Positions 15,589 through 23,896 of a stretch of 64,000 nt of DNA are shown piece after piece. Source of the DNA: JANXSF01 sp043755435 (GTDB lineage: Bacteria; Acidobacteriota; Terriglobia; Bryobacterales; Bryobacteraceae); contig JAYUSZ010000171.1 in NCBI GenBank assembly GCA_043755435.1, positions 4,448 to 68,447 of the forward strand, in the 5' to 3' direction. How positions within the stretch are numbered: position 1 is the stretch's first letter; each line of letters begins with the position of its first letter. A program made the position numbers and the translations under genes. The notes beneath the pieces were generated by a model. The model worked only from the letters and a program-made list of their open reading frames with translations. It did not search any database and was not told where the DNA came from.

Positions 15589-16152
15589 ATGGACTCCCAG
15601 TCAGACGAACAACTGCTCGGTCGAATGCAAAAAGGCGAAGAGAACGCCTTTGTCGCACTATTCCGCCGCCGAAAAGATGGGGTCTACCGGTTCGCCTACT
15701 CGCAATGTGGCCGTGCCGATTGGGCTGAAGAAATCACGCAGGAAGTGTTTGTCGCTCTAATGAACAGCGCCCCCCGGTTGGATCCGGTAAATGGGACAGT
15801 GCAATCCTGGCTCTATAGTGTTGCCCGGAACCAGTCTCGCAAACGGCTGGAAAAAGAGAATCGTTATGTGGCCTGGGAACAGGATAGCGGTGTTGCCGAT
15901 GGCCCGGGTAGCCAGGAAAGTATTTTGGATGCCTTAACCCACCGGGAACGGCTAGCCGCTTTGGATGAAGCCGTTCAGCAATTGCCCTCTCCTTTTCGGG
16001 AAGTTTTGGTTTTGTGTGACTTAGAAGAGGCGCCTTACGACGTTGCCGCAGGATTGCTCGATTGCCCCTTGGGCACAATCCGATCGCGGCTGTCCCGAGC
16101 GCGAGCCATGTTGGCCGGAAAGTTGCGGACTCACGCAGCTTGTAGAGAATAA
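15589..16152 (+). CDS. ECF-type RNA polymerase sigma factor
   Basis: A 187-residue sigma factor. Region 2 (about 10-90) contains RFAYSQCGRADWAEEITQEV and WLYSVARNQSRK; region 4 (about 125-180) has LDEAVQQLPSPFREVLVLCD followed by a helix-turn-helix ending GTIRSRLSRARAML. These bind the -10 and -35 promoter elements and core polymerase. It begins a three-gene run with a single-TM partner 12 nt downstream and an exported protein, an arrangement typical of a sigma/anti-sigma pair and target. No zinc-binding anti-sigma motif is seen in the partner. Confidence 0.93.
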   Translation: MDSQSDEQLLGRMQKGEENAFVALFRRRKDGVYRFAYSQCGRADWAEEITQEVFVALMNSAPRLDPVNGTVQSWLYSVARNQSRKRLEKENRYVAWEQDSGVADGPGSQESILDALTHRERLAALDEAVQQLPSPFREVLVLCDLEEAPYDVAAGLLDCPLGTIRSRLSRARAMLAGKLRTHAACRE

Positions 16153-16164
16153 ATTGAGGTTGCC

Positions 16165-16776
16165 ATGAAAAATCAGGAACGAACCCAATTCGAGTGGAAT
16201 TCACTAGCCGAACAGTGGCGGCAGAAGCATCAAGCTCCGCCTGAAATGGAAGCGCGGCTACTTGCACAATTCAGGAAGAAACAGGTGGCTCCGCTGAAGC
16301 TCGGTTGGACTTGGGTGGCAGTGGCGGCTGCCCTAATCCTGGGACTTCTGACTTCCCTTATTGCCGTTAACAAGCTTCCGCGCGAGTCGGCGGTTGCCAC
16401 TGTGAAACCGCAGCCCGCAGTGGTCAACATTCCCCACGCTCCTGAAGTAAGTCCATCAATTCGCCAAGTGGCTGAGGTTCCGGTGGCAAAGAAGTCTCCC
16501 TTTCGTAGACGTCCCGAGCAAGTTGACTCCCAAGCCCAACCTACTCCGGTTTCTCTAGCAGGAACCCAGGAAATCTACACTGACTTCTTCGCGTTGGAGT
16601 CGGGCACCGGGCCGTTTGAAATTGAGCGTGGACGCGTGATGAGAGTAAGTATGCCGCGCTCTGCTTTAATTCGAGTGGGATTGCCGGTGAACATGGACCG
16701 GATAAACGATTCTATTCAAGCTGATTTAGTCCTGAACGAAGAAGGTATCGCCAGGGCTGTCCGTTTCATTCAATAA
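16165..16776 (+). CDS. Single-TM protein, putative anti-sigma partner
   Basis: A 203-residue protein: a charged cytoplasmic N-terminus of about 50 residues (WNSLAEQWRQKHQAPPEMEA), one membrane helix (about 49-67, WTWVAVAAALILGLLTSLIA), a proline-rich linker, and an outer domain ending in VRFIQ. The topology and position just after an ECF sigma gene suggest anti-sigma function, but there is no ZAS motif and the N-terminus is short, so this is inference. GAGG precedes the ATG. The outer part (TDFFALESGTGPFEIERGRV) may sense the exported product of the next gene. Confidence 0.65.
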   Translation: MKNQERTQFEWNSLAEQWRQKHQAPPEMEARLLAQFRKKQVAPLKLGWTWVAVAAALILGLLTSLIAVNKLPRESAVATVKPQPAVVNIPHAPEVSPSIRQVAEVPVAKKSPFRRRPEQVDSQAQPTPVSLAGTQEIYTDFFALESGTGPFEIERGRVMRVSMPRSALIRVGLPVNMDRINDSIQADLVLNEEGIARAVRFIQ

Positions 16777-16798
16777 GTTTCAAGGAGAAAGAATTCAT

Positions 16799-17860
16799 AT
16801 GAGAAGCATATTTATCGCGGCAGGCTTCGTGGTTGCAACCGCAACCTTGTCCGCGCAGACCACCACACAAGATGTGCGCAAAGATGTGCGAGTATTCGTC
16901 AACGCGAACCCGGCATCCGCTGGTGGTTTGGCCGACACAATGGTATTCGTCGCCAACGAATTTAACTTCGACGGCAAACCAGTTTCCAATGCACCCTATT
17001 CGGCCGAATCTGTTACAGAATCAGTACAGATTTTGGCGGATGGCAATCGCATTTCCAGTAAGAGTAACGCTGCAGTTTATCGGGATAGCCAAGGCCGCAC
17101 AAGACGGGAAGAGTCCTTGTCGGTGCCTGGTTCTGAGATGACCCAAAAGACGATTTTCATCAACGATCCAGTATCCAAAGTTAGCTATATTTTAGACCCA
17201 GAGAAGAAGACCGCCAGAAAGATGTCTGACATGATGTTCAAGGCCCCTACCCGGGTCGAACAAATCAAAACAGCGGCACAATCAATGACGGGAAGTACCA
17301 AGATCAATGTGGATTCTAATGGTGAGTTCGTAATGGAGCGGCGCGTTCGCCAACCTAACGGCGAAGAGACGGTTGAGCGCAAGACTGGCGCAGAAGCAAA
17401 AGCCGAAGTAGGCAAGATGAATTTGCCCGTTCCTCAGCCTGCTATGGCAGCCAGAACGATGATGATTCACGGGGCGATGGTTGCTCCGAACCAGCCGATG
17501 CAATCCATGCTGCACTTTGCTGATCGTAACAACGCGAAAGTGGACCAACTGGGTAAGCGCGTGATTGAAGGTTTGGAATGCTCAGGCGTAAAGACCACCA
17601 TCACTCTTGCCGCAGGGGCGATTGGCAATGAACGGCCCATTGATACCATCCAGGAAGCCTGGACTTCTCCTGAACTGCAAACTGTAGTTCAAACCCGCCG
17701 CAGCGATCCTCGCACCGGCGAAACAAACTTCAAGCTAACCAATGTGCGTCGAGCGGAACCGTTGAAGACCTTGTTTGAAGTGCCTTCCGATTACAAAATG
17801 GAAGAAGGCCCAGGTTCTTTTGGAATGAGCATCTTCAATCAGAGGGTCAAGAAAGACTAA
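16799..17860 (+). CDS. Exported hypothetical protein of the sigma-factor cluster
   Basis: A 353-residue protein with signal peptide MRSIFIAAGFVVATATLSAQ. The body contains PYSAESVTESVQILADGNRI and YRDSQGRTRREESL, a motif set seen in acidobacterial periplasmic proteins that follow sigma/anti-sigma genes. It later carries IQEAWTSPELQTVVQTRRSD and LFEVPSDYKMEEGPG, which look like a LolA/outer-membrane lipoprotein-sorting-like beta sheet, though I cannot prove the fold. AAGGAGA lies before the ATG. It is probably the last gene of the sigma operon and may be both target and sensed signal. Confidence 0.7.
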   Translation: MRSIFIAAGFVVATATLSAQTTTQDVRKDVRVFVNANPASAGGLADTMVFVANEFNFDGKPVSNAPYSAESVTESVQILADGNRISSKSNAAVYRDSQGRTRREESLSVPGSEMTQKTIFINDPVSKVSYILDPEKKTARKMSDMMFKAPTRVEQIKTAAQSMTGSTKINVDSNGEFVMERRVRQPNGEETVERKTGAEAKAEVGKMNLPVPQPAMAARTMMIHGAMVAPNQPMQSMLHFADRNNAKVDQLGKRVIEGLECSGVKTTITLAAGAIGNERPIDTIQEAWTSPELQTVVQTRRSDPRTGETNFKLTNVRRAEPLKTLFEVPSDYKMEEGPGSFGMSIFNQRVKKD

Positions 17861-17959
17861 TAGTTGGCAAAGGCCTGGGCTGCCTCGCGGCATGCAAAAA
17901 GGCGTAGCCGGCCTGGGTCCGTTTTGGCGGCGAATACTTATGAGATTAGAATAGGGGGA

Positions 17960-18493
17960 GTGATCCCTCATGTACTTCAGGAACTCCGCGAATCCACCCT
18001 ATCTGCGGCGCTGGCGGTGCTCACTTCCATGATCACTCCGGCGCTGCTTCTATCAGCCACCGGTACATTCATTCTTTCCACATCATCACGACTTGGCCGC
18101 TGTATGGATCGTGTGCGAGCGCTTTCGGTGGAAATGGAACACCTCCTCACGGTTGAACTCCAAGAGACCCTCTATCAGGAACGGCAAAGCCTGATGGCCC
18201 GCCAAGTGGAATTGCAAAGCAAACGAGCTCATTTGCTGCAAAAGTGTTTGCGGCTCTTGTATATTGCTGCTGGAATCTTTGTGGCAACCAGTGTGGCTAT
18301 AGGAATGGCCTCCATCGCCTTTAGTCAATTCAGTTGGGTGCCATTGGTCTTGGGAATCACAGGGGCATGCTTCCTTTTCTATGCCACCATTCTGTTGATC
18401 GTTGAAACTGGATTGTCTGGGGCCAGTTTGAATACGGAAATAGAGTTCTTCAACAAACTGGCGAAGCACCATTTGAACGATTCAAGAAACTAA
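17960..18493 (+). CDS. DUF2721 family membrane protein
   Basis: About 177 residues from the GTG at 17960 (an in-frame TTG at 17864 would add 32 residues unlike the family). A first hydrophobic segment (LTSMITPALLLSATGTFILS) is followed by RVRALSVEMEHLL, a charged coiled region RQSLMARQVELQSKRAHLLQ, and two C-terminal membrane helices. This order matches DUF2721, a family of unknown role often near transport or stress genes. It overlaps the convergent FG-GAP gene by 12 nt. The start is uncertain. Confidence 0.75.
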   Translation: MIPHVLQELRESTLSAALAVLTSMITPALLLSATGTFILSTSSRLGRCMDRVRALSVEMEHLLTVELQETLYQERQSLMARQVELQSKRAHLLQKCLRLLYIAAGIFVATSVAIGMASIAFSQFSWVPLVLGITGACFLFYATILLIVETGLSGASLNTEIEFFNKLAKHHLNDSRN

Positions 18494-20161
18494 CTCACCT
18501 CGTCCTTCCTCAAGCAACGAGTACTTGTTAATTGGCAAGCCCACGAACCGCTCAACTCGATTTGACGGAGCAGGCCAACGAATTTCTACCCAATCCGCTT
18601 TGCCCGCACGCCCTAATCCCAAGATTTCCCGCGGATCGTGTGACGATAGGTAGCTTCCACCTGCGCCTTTTAACTTGCTGCGGCGAACCTCTCCTGACTG
18701 CCAGGTAATTTTGGAACCAACTCCGTCCCGGTTCGCTTTCACCCCTCGCAATGACAATCCTACCCAGTTGTTACCAGTGCTCACTTGATTGCGAAGCAAC
18801 ACGGGGGAACCGCCATTTACACCGACTACAATATCTAACCGGCCATCGTTATTCAGGTCTCCCACCGCAGCTCCCCTTGCGGAAAGCGGCCATGAAAACG
18901 CCGGTCCAGCTTGACTGCTGATGTTGCGAAACTGTCCGTTATCCTGCCGGAACAACAGCATCGGCTCCTTGTAAGCAACCTTCGGATTGCGCTCCGCTAC
19001 CATGTCGTCAGGGTGGCCGTTGGCGACAAACAACTCAAGAATTCCGTCGTTGTCGAAATCAGCCAACTTACAGCCCCAGCCGCTTAAATTGTATGTGGCC
19101 CTTCCCAACTCGCCGCTGAACGATAGGTCGTCGAACACTCCATGTCCAGTATTGCGGTACAACGAAAAGCGTTCCTTGTCGATGTTCGCCACAAACAAAT
19201 CCTGCAAACCGTCGCCATTAATATCCCCTGCATCAACACCCATGCCCGAGCGCGGCCAGCCGCTTTCACTTAGGCCAACCATGGAAGCAATGCCGGCATC
19301 CTCGAAGCGGCCTCCGCGATTCAGAAACAGGAAATTCTCCACAGTATCGTTAGCCACAAAAAGGTCCAAACGTCCGTCGTTATTGATGTCGGTGACCACC
19401 ACCCCCAACGCTTTGCTTGCTCGCGCTGCAATGCCAGTTTCCCGGCTGACGTCGGTGAACGTACCGTCACCACGATTGCGGTACAAGCGGCACGATCCGG
19501 CTTTGAACACCCGAGGAATACAGTATCCGGGCTTGCCACCCCGTTCAGCGATGCAGAGTTTTTGGCTGCTGGCGGTGTAATCTACGAACCCGCAGAGGAA
19601 TAAATCAAGCAGTCCATCTCCGTCATAATCGAACCACACAGCACTGGTGGTCCATGGCGGAGCGACAATGCCTGATTTAGCTGTCACATCGGCAAAGGTA
19701 CCGTCGCCTCGATTGCGGTAAAGAGTTGGTCGCCCATAGGCAGTTACGAAAAGATCGGGGTGCCCGTCGTTGTCGAAATCACCTACGGCAACGCCCATCC
19801 CAAACGAGGCACCTCCACCCAAGCCAGACCGATCGGTGACATCAGTGAAAGTGCCGTTCCGATTGTTCCGGTACAGGGCGTTTCGAAGACGGGTGCGGGG
19901 TTGAAAGAAATCGGATGGACCACTGTTGACAAGGAACAGATCCATCCAACCATCGCCGTCATAATCGAAAACCGCAACACCTGGCCCCAATGATTCAGGG
20001 AGAAAGTGTTGGGTGGACATCGCACTTTCATGGCTCCAGCCAATCCCACTTTGAGATCCAGGGATAGCCTCAAACCAGTCGGATTTTGCGGAAGCCGGCA
20101 ACGAATTTAGTGCACCCAGCGTGCCTAAAAACGAGCGCCGACTTAGAGTCCGCGTACCCAA
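18482..20161 (-). CDS. CRTAC1-like FG-GAP/VCBS repeat protein with ASPIC/UnbV domain
   Basis: A 559-residue exported protein. It begins with a twin-arginine signal (LSRRSFLGTLGA), supporting Tat export and the otherwise unusual TTG start, since no ATG gives this signal. At least seven calcium-binding FG-GAP repeats follow, for example DYDGDGWMDLFLVN, DFDNDGHPDLFVTA, DINNDGRLDLFVAN, DINGDGLQDLFVAN and DLNNDGRLDIVVGV, as in an integrin-like propeller. The C-terminus (NNWVGLSLRGVKANRDGVGS onward) is the ASPIC/UnbV domain. The family is widespread in Acidobacteriota, probably in adhesion or polymer binding. It overlaps the upstream exported-protein gene by 19 nt. Confidence 0.92.
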   Translation of the reverse strand: MGTRTLSRRSFLGTLGALNSLPASAKSDWFEAIPGSQSGIGWSHESAMSTQHFLPESLGPGVAVFDYDGDGWMDLFLVNSGPSDFFQPRTRLRNALYRNNRNGTFTDVTDRSGLGGGASFGMGVAVGDFDNDGHPDLFVTAYGRPTLYRNRGDGTFADVTAKSGIVAPPWTTSAVWFDYDGDGLLDLFLCGFVDYTASSQKLCIAERGGKPGYCIPRVFKAGSCRLYRNRGDGTFTDVSRETGIAARASKALGVVVTDINNDGRLDLFVANDTVENFLFLNRGGRFEDAGIASMVGLSESGWPRSGMGVDAGDINGDGLQDLFVANIDKERFSLYRNTGHGVFDDLSFSGELGRATYNLSGWGCKLADFDNDGILELFVANGHPDDMVAERNPKVAYKEPMLLFRQDNGQFRNISSQAGPAFSWPLSARGAAVGDLNNDGRLDIVVGVNGGSPVLLRNQVSTGNNWVGLSLRGVKANRDGVGSKITWQSGEVRRSKLKGAGGSYLSSHDPREILGLGRAGKADWVEIRWPAPSNRVERFVGLPINKYSLLEEGRGELVS

Positions 20162-20601
20162 AGCTTTGCATTTCCAAGAACAGCAGAATGCGTTTTCCCG
20201 TCATTGCTGATAACGGACATGGTTGAAATCAGTGCGTTCGATGGGCTCACCCAGTCCGATGCCCGGCCATCGCCGCGCGCCATGCCCACCACACGTCCCG
20301 CTCCAGTGTAGTAAGCGCAATCACCGCCTCCCGATTTCAGTGTGAGTTCGCTATTGCCAGTAACCTCGCCGGTAGTGTTATTCCGGAAGTGAACCACGGC
20401 CGTTATGTCGCCATCGCCTAGGTTAGACGCGCACAGTTCAATGTGCTGGCCTTCTCCAACCCAAAGCGGGCCAAACAACATGCCGGGTGTCAAGGTGTCT
20501 GCGGTCTGGGCCTTTGCTACCGTTCCCGGGTGCTTGGCCAATTGATAGGTAAGTCCAACAGCAAGAGCTGTCAGCAACAAGTTTTTCAGAAGAGTTTTCA
20601 T
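20143..20601 (-). CDS. Exported hypothetical protein
   Basis: A 152-residue protein with signal MKTLLKNLLLTALAVGLTYQ. The mature part is small, beta-rich and has two cysteines (IELCASNLGDGD and GGDCAYYTG). The motif EGQHIELCASNLGDGDITAV suggests an immunoglobulin-like or pilus-accessory fold, but I recognise no family. It precedes the FG-GAP gene and overlaps it by 19 nt, so the two are probably co-translated and may act together at the cell surface. An AAGGA ribosome binding site sits about 11 nt before the ATG. Confidence 0.65.
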   Translation of the reverse strand: MKTLLKNLLLTALAVGLTYQLAKHPGTVAKAQTADTLTPGMLFGPLWVGEGQHIELCASNLGDGDITAVVHFRNNTTGEVTGNSELTLKSGGGDCAYYTGAGRVVGMARGDGRASDWVSPSNALISTMSVISNDGKTHSAVLGNAKLWVRGL

Positions 20602-20684
20602 TGGAGGGTATCCTTCCTTGTATTCAACAGTACATGAAAAATCCGCTCCAAGTTGTTATGAAAAGGTTATGCCTTCGATAAATC

Positions 20685-20801
20685 CTAAGGCTTCGGCTTC
20701 TCATCGCCCTTGTGCATCCACTTTGTCGGCGGGTTAATGGCAACCCAGGCTCCGATCACCATCAGAAACAGGAAGATCATGGAGGCGATGGCGATAATCA
20801 T
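20685..20801 (-). CDS. 38-residue single-TM small protein
   Basis: A short frame encodes MIIAIASMIFLFLMVIGAWV then AINPPTKWMHKGDEKPKP: one N-terminal membrane helix of about 20 residues followed by a proline- and lysine-rich tail. AGGGA lies 4 nt before the ATG. The hydrophobic/charged layout and the ribosome binding site argue that it is real, but there is no homology evidence. It is divergent from the 116-residue exported protein. Confidence 0.5.
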   Translation of the reverse strand: MIIAIASMIFLFLMVIGAWVAINPPTKWMHKGDEKPKP

Positions 20802-20824
20802 ATTCCCTATGGTAACCTACTGCC

Positions 20825-21175
20825 ATGAAATGGCTTTTACCTATTCTCTGTTTAGTGACCAATTCCATGTTCGCCGCTGACGTTAGTGGTAAATGGGATT
20901 TTGAAATTGCTCTAGATGCCGGAAGCGGAAATCCGAAGTTTGAATTTCAGCAAAAAGGGGAAGTTTTATCCGGCACTTACACCGGCCTGCTTGGCACCGC
21001 AGCAGTAAGTGGAACAGTTAAAGGAAATAACATTTCCTTCGGTTTTGATTCGGAATACAGCGGTGAAAAGTTCCGTGTTGTGTATGAAGGTGTGATTGAA
21101 GACTCCAAAAGCATGAAAGGTACAGTGAAATTGGGGAGCCTTGGCAGCGGAACATTCACCGCCAAGAAAAGTTAG
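20825..21175 (+). CDS. Small exported beta-barrel-like protein
   Basis: A 116-residue protein with signal MKWLLPILCLVTNSMFAADV. The mature 98 residues alternate short strands and turns: SGKWDFEIALDAG, FEFQQKGEVLSGTYTG, AAVSGTVKGNNISFGF, GTVKLGSLGSGTFTAKK. This is a lipocalin-like pattern common in acidobacterial exported proteins that accompany amidohydrolases. No enzyme motif is visible. It stands alone. Confidence 0.7.
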   Translation: MKWLLPILCLVTNSMFAADVSGKWDFEIALDAGSGNPKFEFQQKGEVLSGTYTGLLGTAAVSGTVKGNNISFGFDSEYSGEKFRVVYEGVIEDSKSMKGTVKLGSLGSGTFTAKKS

Positions 21176-21300
21176 TTAGAGTAAGTACTTTGTCTGCATA
21201 TAGCTAGCATCAATTTCCCACTTTGTAGGTATACCGTCACAATAGGTCCAATAAGAAAATTCGATTGGACCCATGCTACACCTGCCGTTACTCTGGAATT

Positions 21301-22038
21301 GTGGCAACAACTTTGGAACCTCCCACATCTCAAGTCGCGATACTGAAGAAAATCAGCAGTATTGTGGCGAGCCAACGGTCGCTCGATGAGATGTTGGGTG
21401 AAATTATCGGATTGACCGTTCAAGTAACTGACTGTGATGCGTGTCTGGTCTACCTGTTCGACCAGGACACGAACGAAATTGTCTTGCAAGCGTCCCAGGT
21501 TCCGCACGCTTCCGAGATTGGCACACTACGAATCAAAGTTGGGGAAGGCGTTACTGGCTGGGTTGCTGAACACCGCTCAGTTGTAGCTTTGTCCTCAAAA
21601 GCATCGGATGATGCGCGCTTTAAACGTTTCCCAATATTGGTGGAAGACACATTCCCCGCATTTCTATCTGTGCCGCTGGTATCCAGCGGCGAACTGATTG
21701 GTGTTATCAATGTTCATCATCGCGAAGTGCATGAACATTCTAAGGATGAAATTTCCTTGGTTAGCTTCATGGGTGAACAGATGGGCACGGCCATTGGCAA
21801 ATCCAGGTTGTTAGAAGAGAACGTCAAATTGCAACGCTTGCTGGAAGAACGCAAGGTTGTGGAACGTGCCAAAGGTCTTCTGCAGAACCGGCATAGCCTC
21901 ACGGAAGAGGAAGCCTACCTGCAACTACGCAATGAGAGCAGACGCTTGCGTCGGCCAATGAAAGAGTTGGCAGAGGCAATTATTTTTGCTGAAGAGCTAA
22001 ACAAGCGTGCTTCGCTGAGCGACCCTTCGCTAAAATAG
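21301..22038 (+). CDS. GAF-ANTAR response regulator
   Basis: About 245 residues from the GTG at 21301 (a TTG at 21265 would add 12). A GAF sensory domain spans about 15-160 (LDEMLGEIIGLTVQVTDCDA, VGEGVTGWVAEHRSVV, VPLVSSGELIGVINVHH), followed by a coiled linker and a C-terminal ANTAR RNA-binding domain (VERAKGLLQNRHSLTEEEAY and LQLRNESRRLRRPMKELAEA). ANTAR proteins bind paired hexaloop hairpins in leader RNA and prevent termination. The ligand sensed by GAF is unknown. The RNA target is not obvious in the window. The next gene begins 4 nt later. Confidence 0.9.
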   Translation: MATTLEPPTSQVAILKKISSIVASQRSLDEMLGEIIGLTVQVTDCDACLVYLFDQDTNEIVLQASQVPHASEIGTLRIKVGEGVTGWVAEHRSVVALSSKASDDARFKRFPILVEDTFPAFLSVPLVSSGELIGVINVHHREVHEHSKDEISLVSFMGEQMGTAIGKSRLLEENVKLQRLLEERKVVERAKGLLQNRHSLTEEEAYLQLRNESRRLRRPMKELAEAIIFAEELNKRASLSDPSLK

Positions 22039-22042
22039 TAGC

Positions 22043-23014
22043 TTGCGCCCTTATGTCCCTTTAGTGGAGAGCGGCCATTGGCTAACGATTCTCTCGAATT
22101 TTTGGCCAAGGCCGCTAGACACCAATTCCTTCCCCGCCATTGATACCGTCTATCACACGGAGCCCGACGTTCGTGTGCTGGTGCGAGAACATCACCCTGC
22201 CGGCCAGCCCAAAGGCGAAATCATTCTGGTACATGGGTTGGAAGGATCATCCGAAAGCGGCTATATGCGCAGCTTCGCGCACTATGGTGCACTCGCCGGT
22301 TGGCGTGTTCATCGCACGAACATACGAACTTGTGGAACTACTGAAAATTGGTGCAAGACGCTTTACCATGCTGGCCTGACTACCGATATTAAGCATGTCG
22401 CGCGAACTTTGGCCAAGCAAGGTAAAGGACCTATTTTCATAATTGGTTATTCGCTGGGGGGTAATCAGGTTCTTAATTCTGCGGCAGAACTGAGTGTGGA
22501 ATCGCCAGGCTCGCTGGCCGGCGCTTGCGTGGTTTCAACTCCAATTCAGTTGGATCTATGTGCAAAGAAAATTGAAGAGACGGCGAACTATGTTTATATG
22601 ACTAGGTTTTTAACCAGCATGAAGAAGCGTCTACGCCGTCGCGCTGCCGCCATGCCTGGCTTGTTCTCGCTGGAAGGGCTGGATGATGTGCGAACGATTT
22701 ACGAAATCGACGACAAGATCACTGCGCCAAACTTTGGCTTTGGCACCGCAGATAATTACTACGCCACGCAATCTTCAGCGCAGTACCTGGATAGAGTTAC
22801 AGCGCCGGTTCTGATGATTGCCGCCGAGGATGATCCAATTGTTCCGATTGCTTGTTATGACCATCCAGTATGGCAATCGAACCGCAACGTCGAGCTAATG
22901 AAATTGCGGCGCGGAGGGCATGTCAGTTTCCTGGCCAGGAACAAACCGCGGTTCTGGTTGGATCATGCATTGCTCGATTGGATTGAAAGTAAGGCTACTT
23001 CATCCAACTCTTAA
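22043..23014 (+). CDS. YheT-like alpha/beta hydrolase
   Basis: A 323-residue hydrolase. After an N-terminal VPLVESGHWLTILSNFWPRP (family motif around GHxxTI) come the oxyanion segment VHGLEGSSES, the nucleophile elbow GYSLGGN (Ser137), an acid in AAEDDPIVP and the histidine in RRGGHVSF. YheT relatives act on esters or lipids in the cytoplasm, and the substrate is unknown. The start is a TTG 4 nt after the GAF-ANTAR gene, placed so that the conserved N-terminus is kept; a GTG at 22064 is possible. It overlaps the convergent patatin gene by 20 nt. Confidence 0.88.
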   Translation: MRPYVPLVESGHWLTILSNFWPRPLDTNSFPAIDTVYHTEPDVRVLVREHHPAGQPKGEIILVHGLEGSSESGYMRSFAHYGALAGWRVHRTNIRTCGTTENWCKTLYHAGLTTDIKHVARTLAKQGKGPIFIIGYSLGGNQVLNSAAELSVESPGSLAGACVVSTPIQLDLCAKKIEETANYVYMTRFLTSMKKRLRRRAAAMPGLFSLEGLDDVRTIYEIDDKITAPNFGFGTADNYYATQSSAQYLDRVTAPVLMIAAEDDPIVPIACYDHPVWQSNRNVELMKLRRGGHVSFLARNKPRFWLDHALLDWIESKATSSNS

Positions 23015-23861
23015 TCAGCGGCAAGGCAGCCTCGGCAGCCGCCTCTCCCGCGGCCAGCATTTCTGCTGCCTTTTCAAAACCATCCCAACTCACATTGGCA
23101 ACATCTGGTTCTAACACAACGGTGGAATATTTCCGCCATTCATCTTCAGTCCGGCGCTGTAAAATCTGCAAGCAACGATTCACTACGCCCAACAGGTTAC
23201 CGGGATCGACTACTTCAAGTGGCGTGGGTAGGCTCACGGAAATCACGTGAGTTGCCCCCATACTATGCAAGGGTTCAGCGGGCAGATCCATGGCAATGGC
23301 TCCATCAACCAACAGGCGGCCGTTGAGCCGAACTGGCTGAAATAGACCTGGGTAAGAACAACTGGCGCGAATCGGATTCTTAACGTCCCCTAAATCTCGA
23401 AACACCATAGCACGGCCGCTGCTGAGGTCCGTGGCCACAATTGCTAACCGCTTTGGCATGGCTTCAAAACGGTCCACCAGCAATGCCCGATCCAAGAATT
23501 TATCCATTCGCTCACTGTTGGCCAAGCCGAGCACGTTGATGGACCATCCAGCTACATCCTTAAATCGCATGGACCTTGCAAGGCGTTCGGTATCTTCTAA
23601 AGTTGCCCCGCTGGCAAACGCTGATGCCACAATGGCCCCGGCGCTGACACCCGAAATGCAATGCACGGGGATCTTGTTCCGTTCCAAAACTTTCAGAACA
23701 CCAATATGGGTCACGGCCCGGGCGAAGCCGCCTCCTAGAGCCACTCCAATGCGTACATCTTTCCTACCCGGCTGAGGAGGTTTCGATGGTCCGCCGAAAA
23801 TAGCTCCGGCTGCGGCGGCAAGCCCTTTGATTTTTTGACGGAATCCAGAAGAGCTAGGCAT
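22995..23861 (-). CDS. Patatin-like phospholipase (RssA type)
   Basis: A 288-residue protein with the patatin fold: the glycine-rich oxyanion loop GVALGGGFARA (39-49), nucleophile GVSAG (Ser73) and catalytic Asp in VDGAI (Asp186). SCSYPGLFQPVRLNGRLLVD is the usual run leading to that aspartate. Such enzymes hydrolyse membrane phospholipids or fatty acyl esters. There is no clear signal peptide; an N-terminal hydrophobic stretch (IKGLAAAAGAIFGG) might attach it to the membrane. It is convergent with the YheT-like hydrolase. Confidence 0.92.
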   Translation of the reverse strand: MPSSSGFRQKIKGLAAAAGAIFGGPSKPPQPGRKDVRIGVALGGGFARAVTHIGVLKVLERNKIPVHCISGVSAGAIVASAFASGATLEDTERLARSMRFKDVAGWSINVLGLANSERMDKFLDRALLVDRFEAMPKRLAIVATDLSSGRAMVFRDLGDVKNPIRASCSYPGLFQPVRLNGRLLVDGAIAMDLPAEPLHSMGATHVISVSLPTPLEVVDPGNLLGVVNRCLQILQRRTEDEWRKYSTVVLEPDVANVSWDGFEKAAEMLAAGEAAAEAALPLIKSWMK

Positions 23862-23896
23862 TCAAAACCCTAGCCAATCGACTAAACTGAAGGTCA

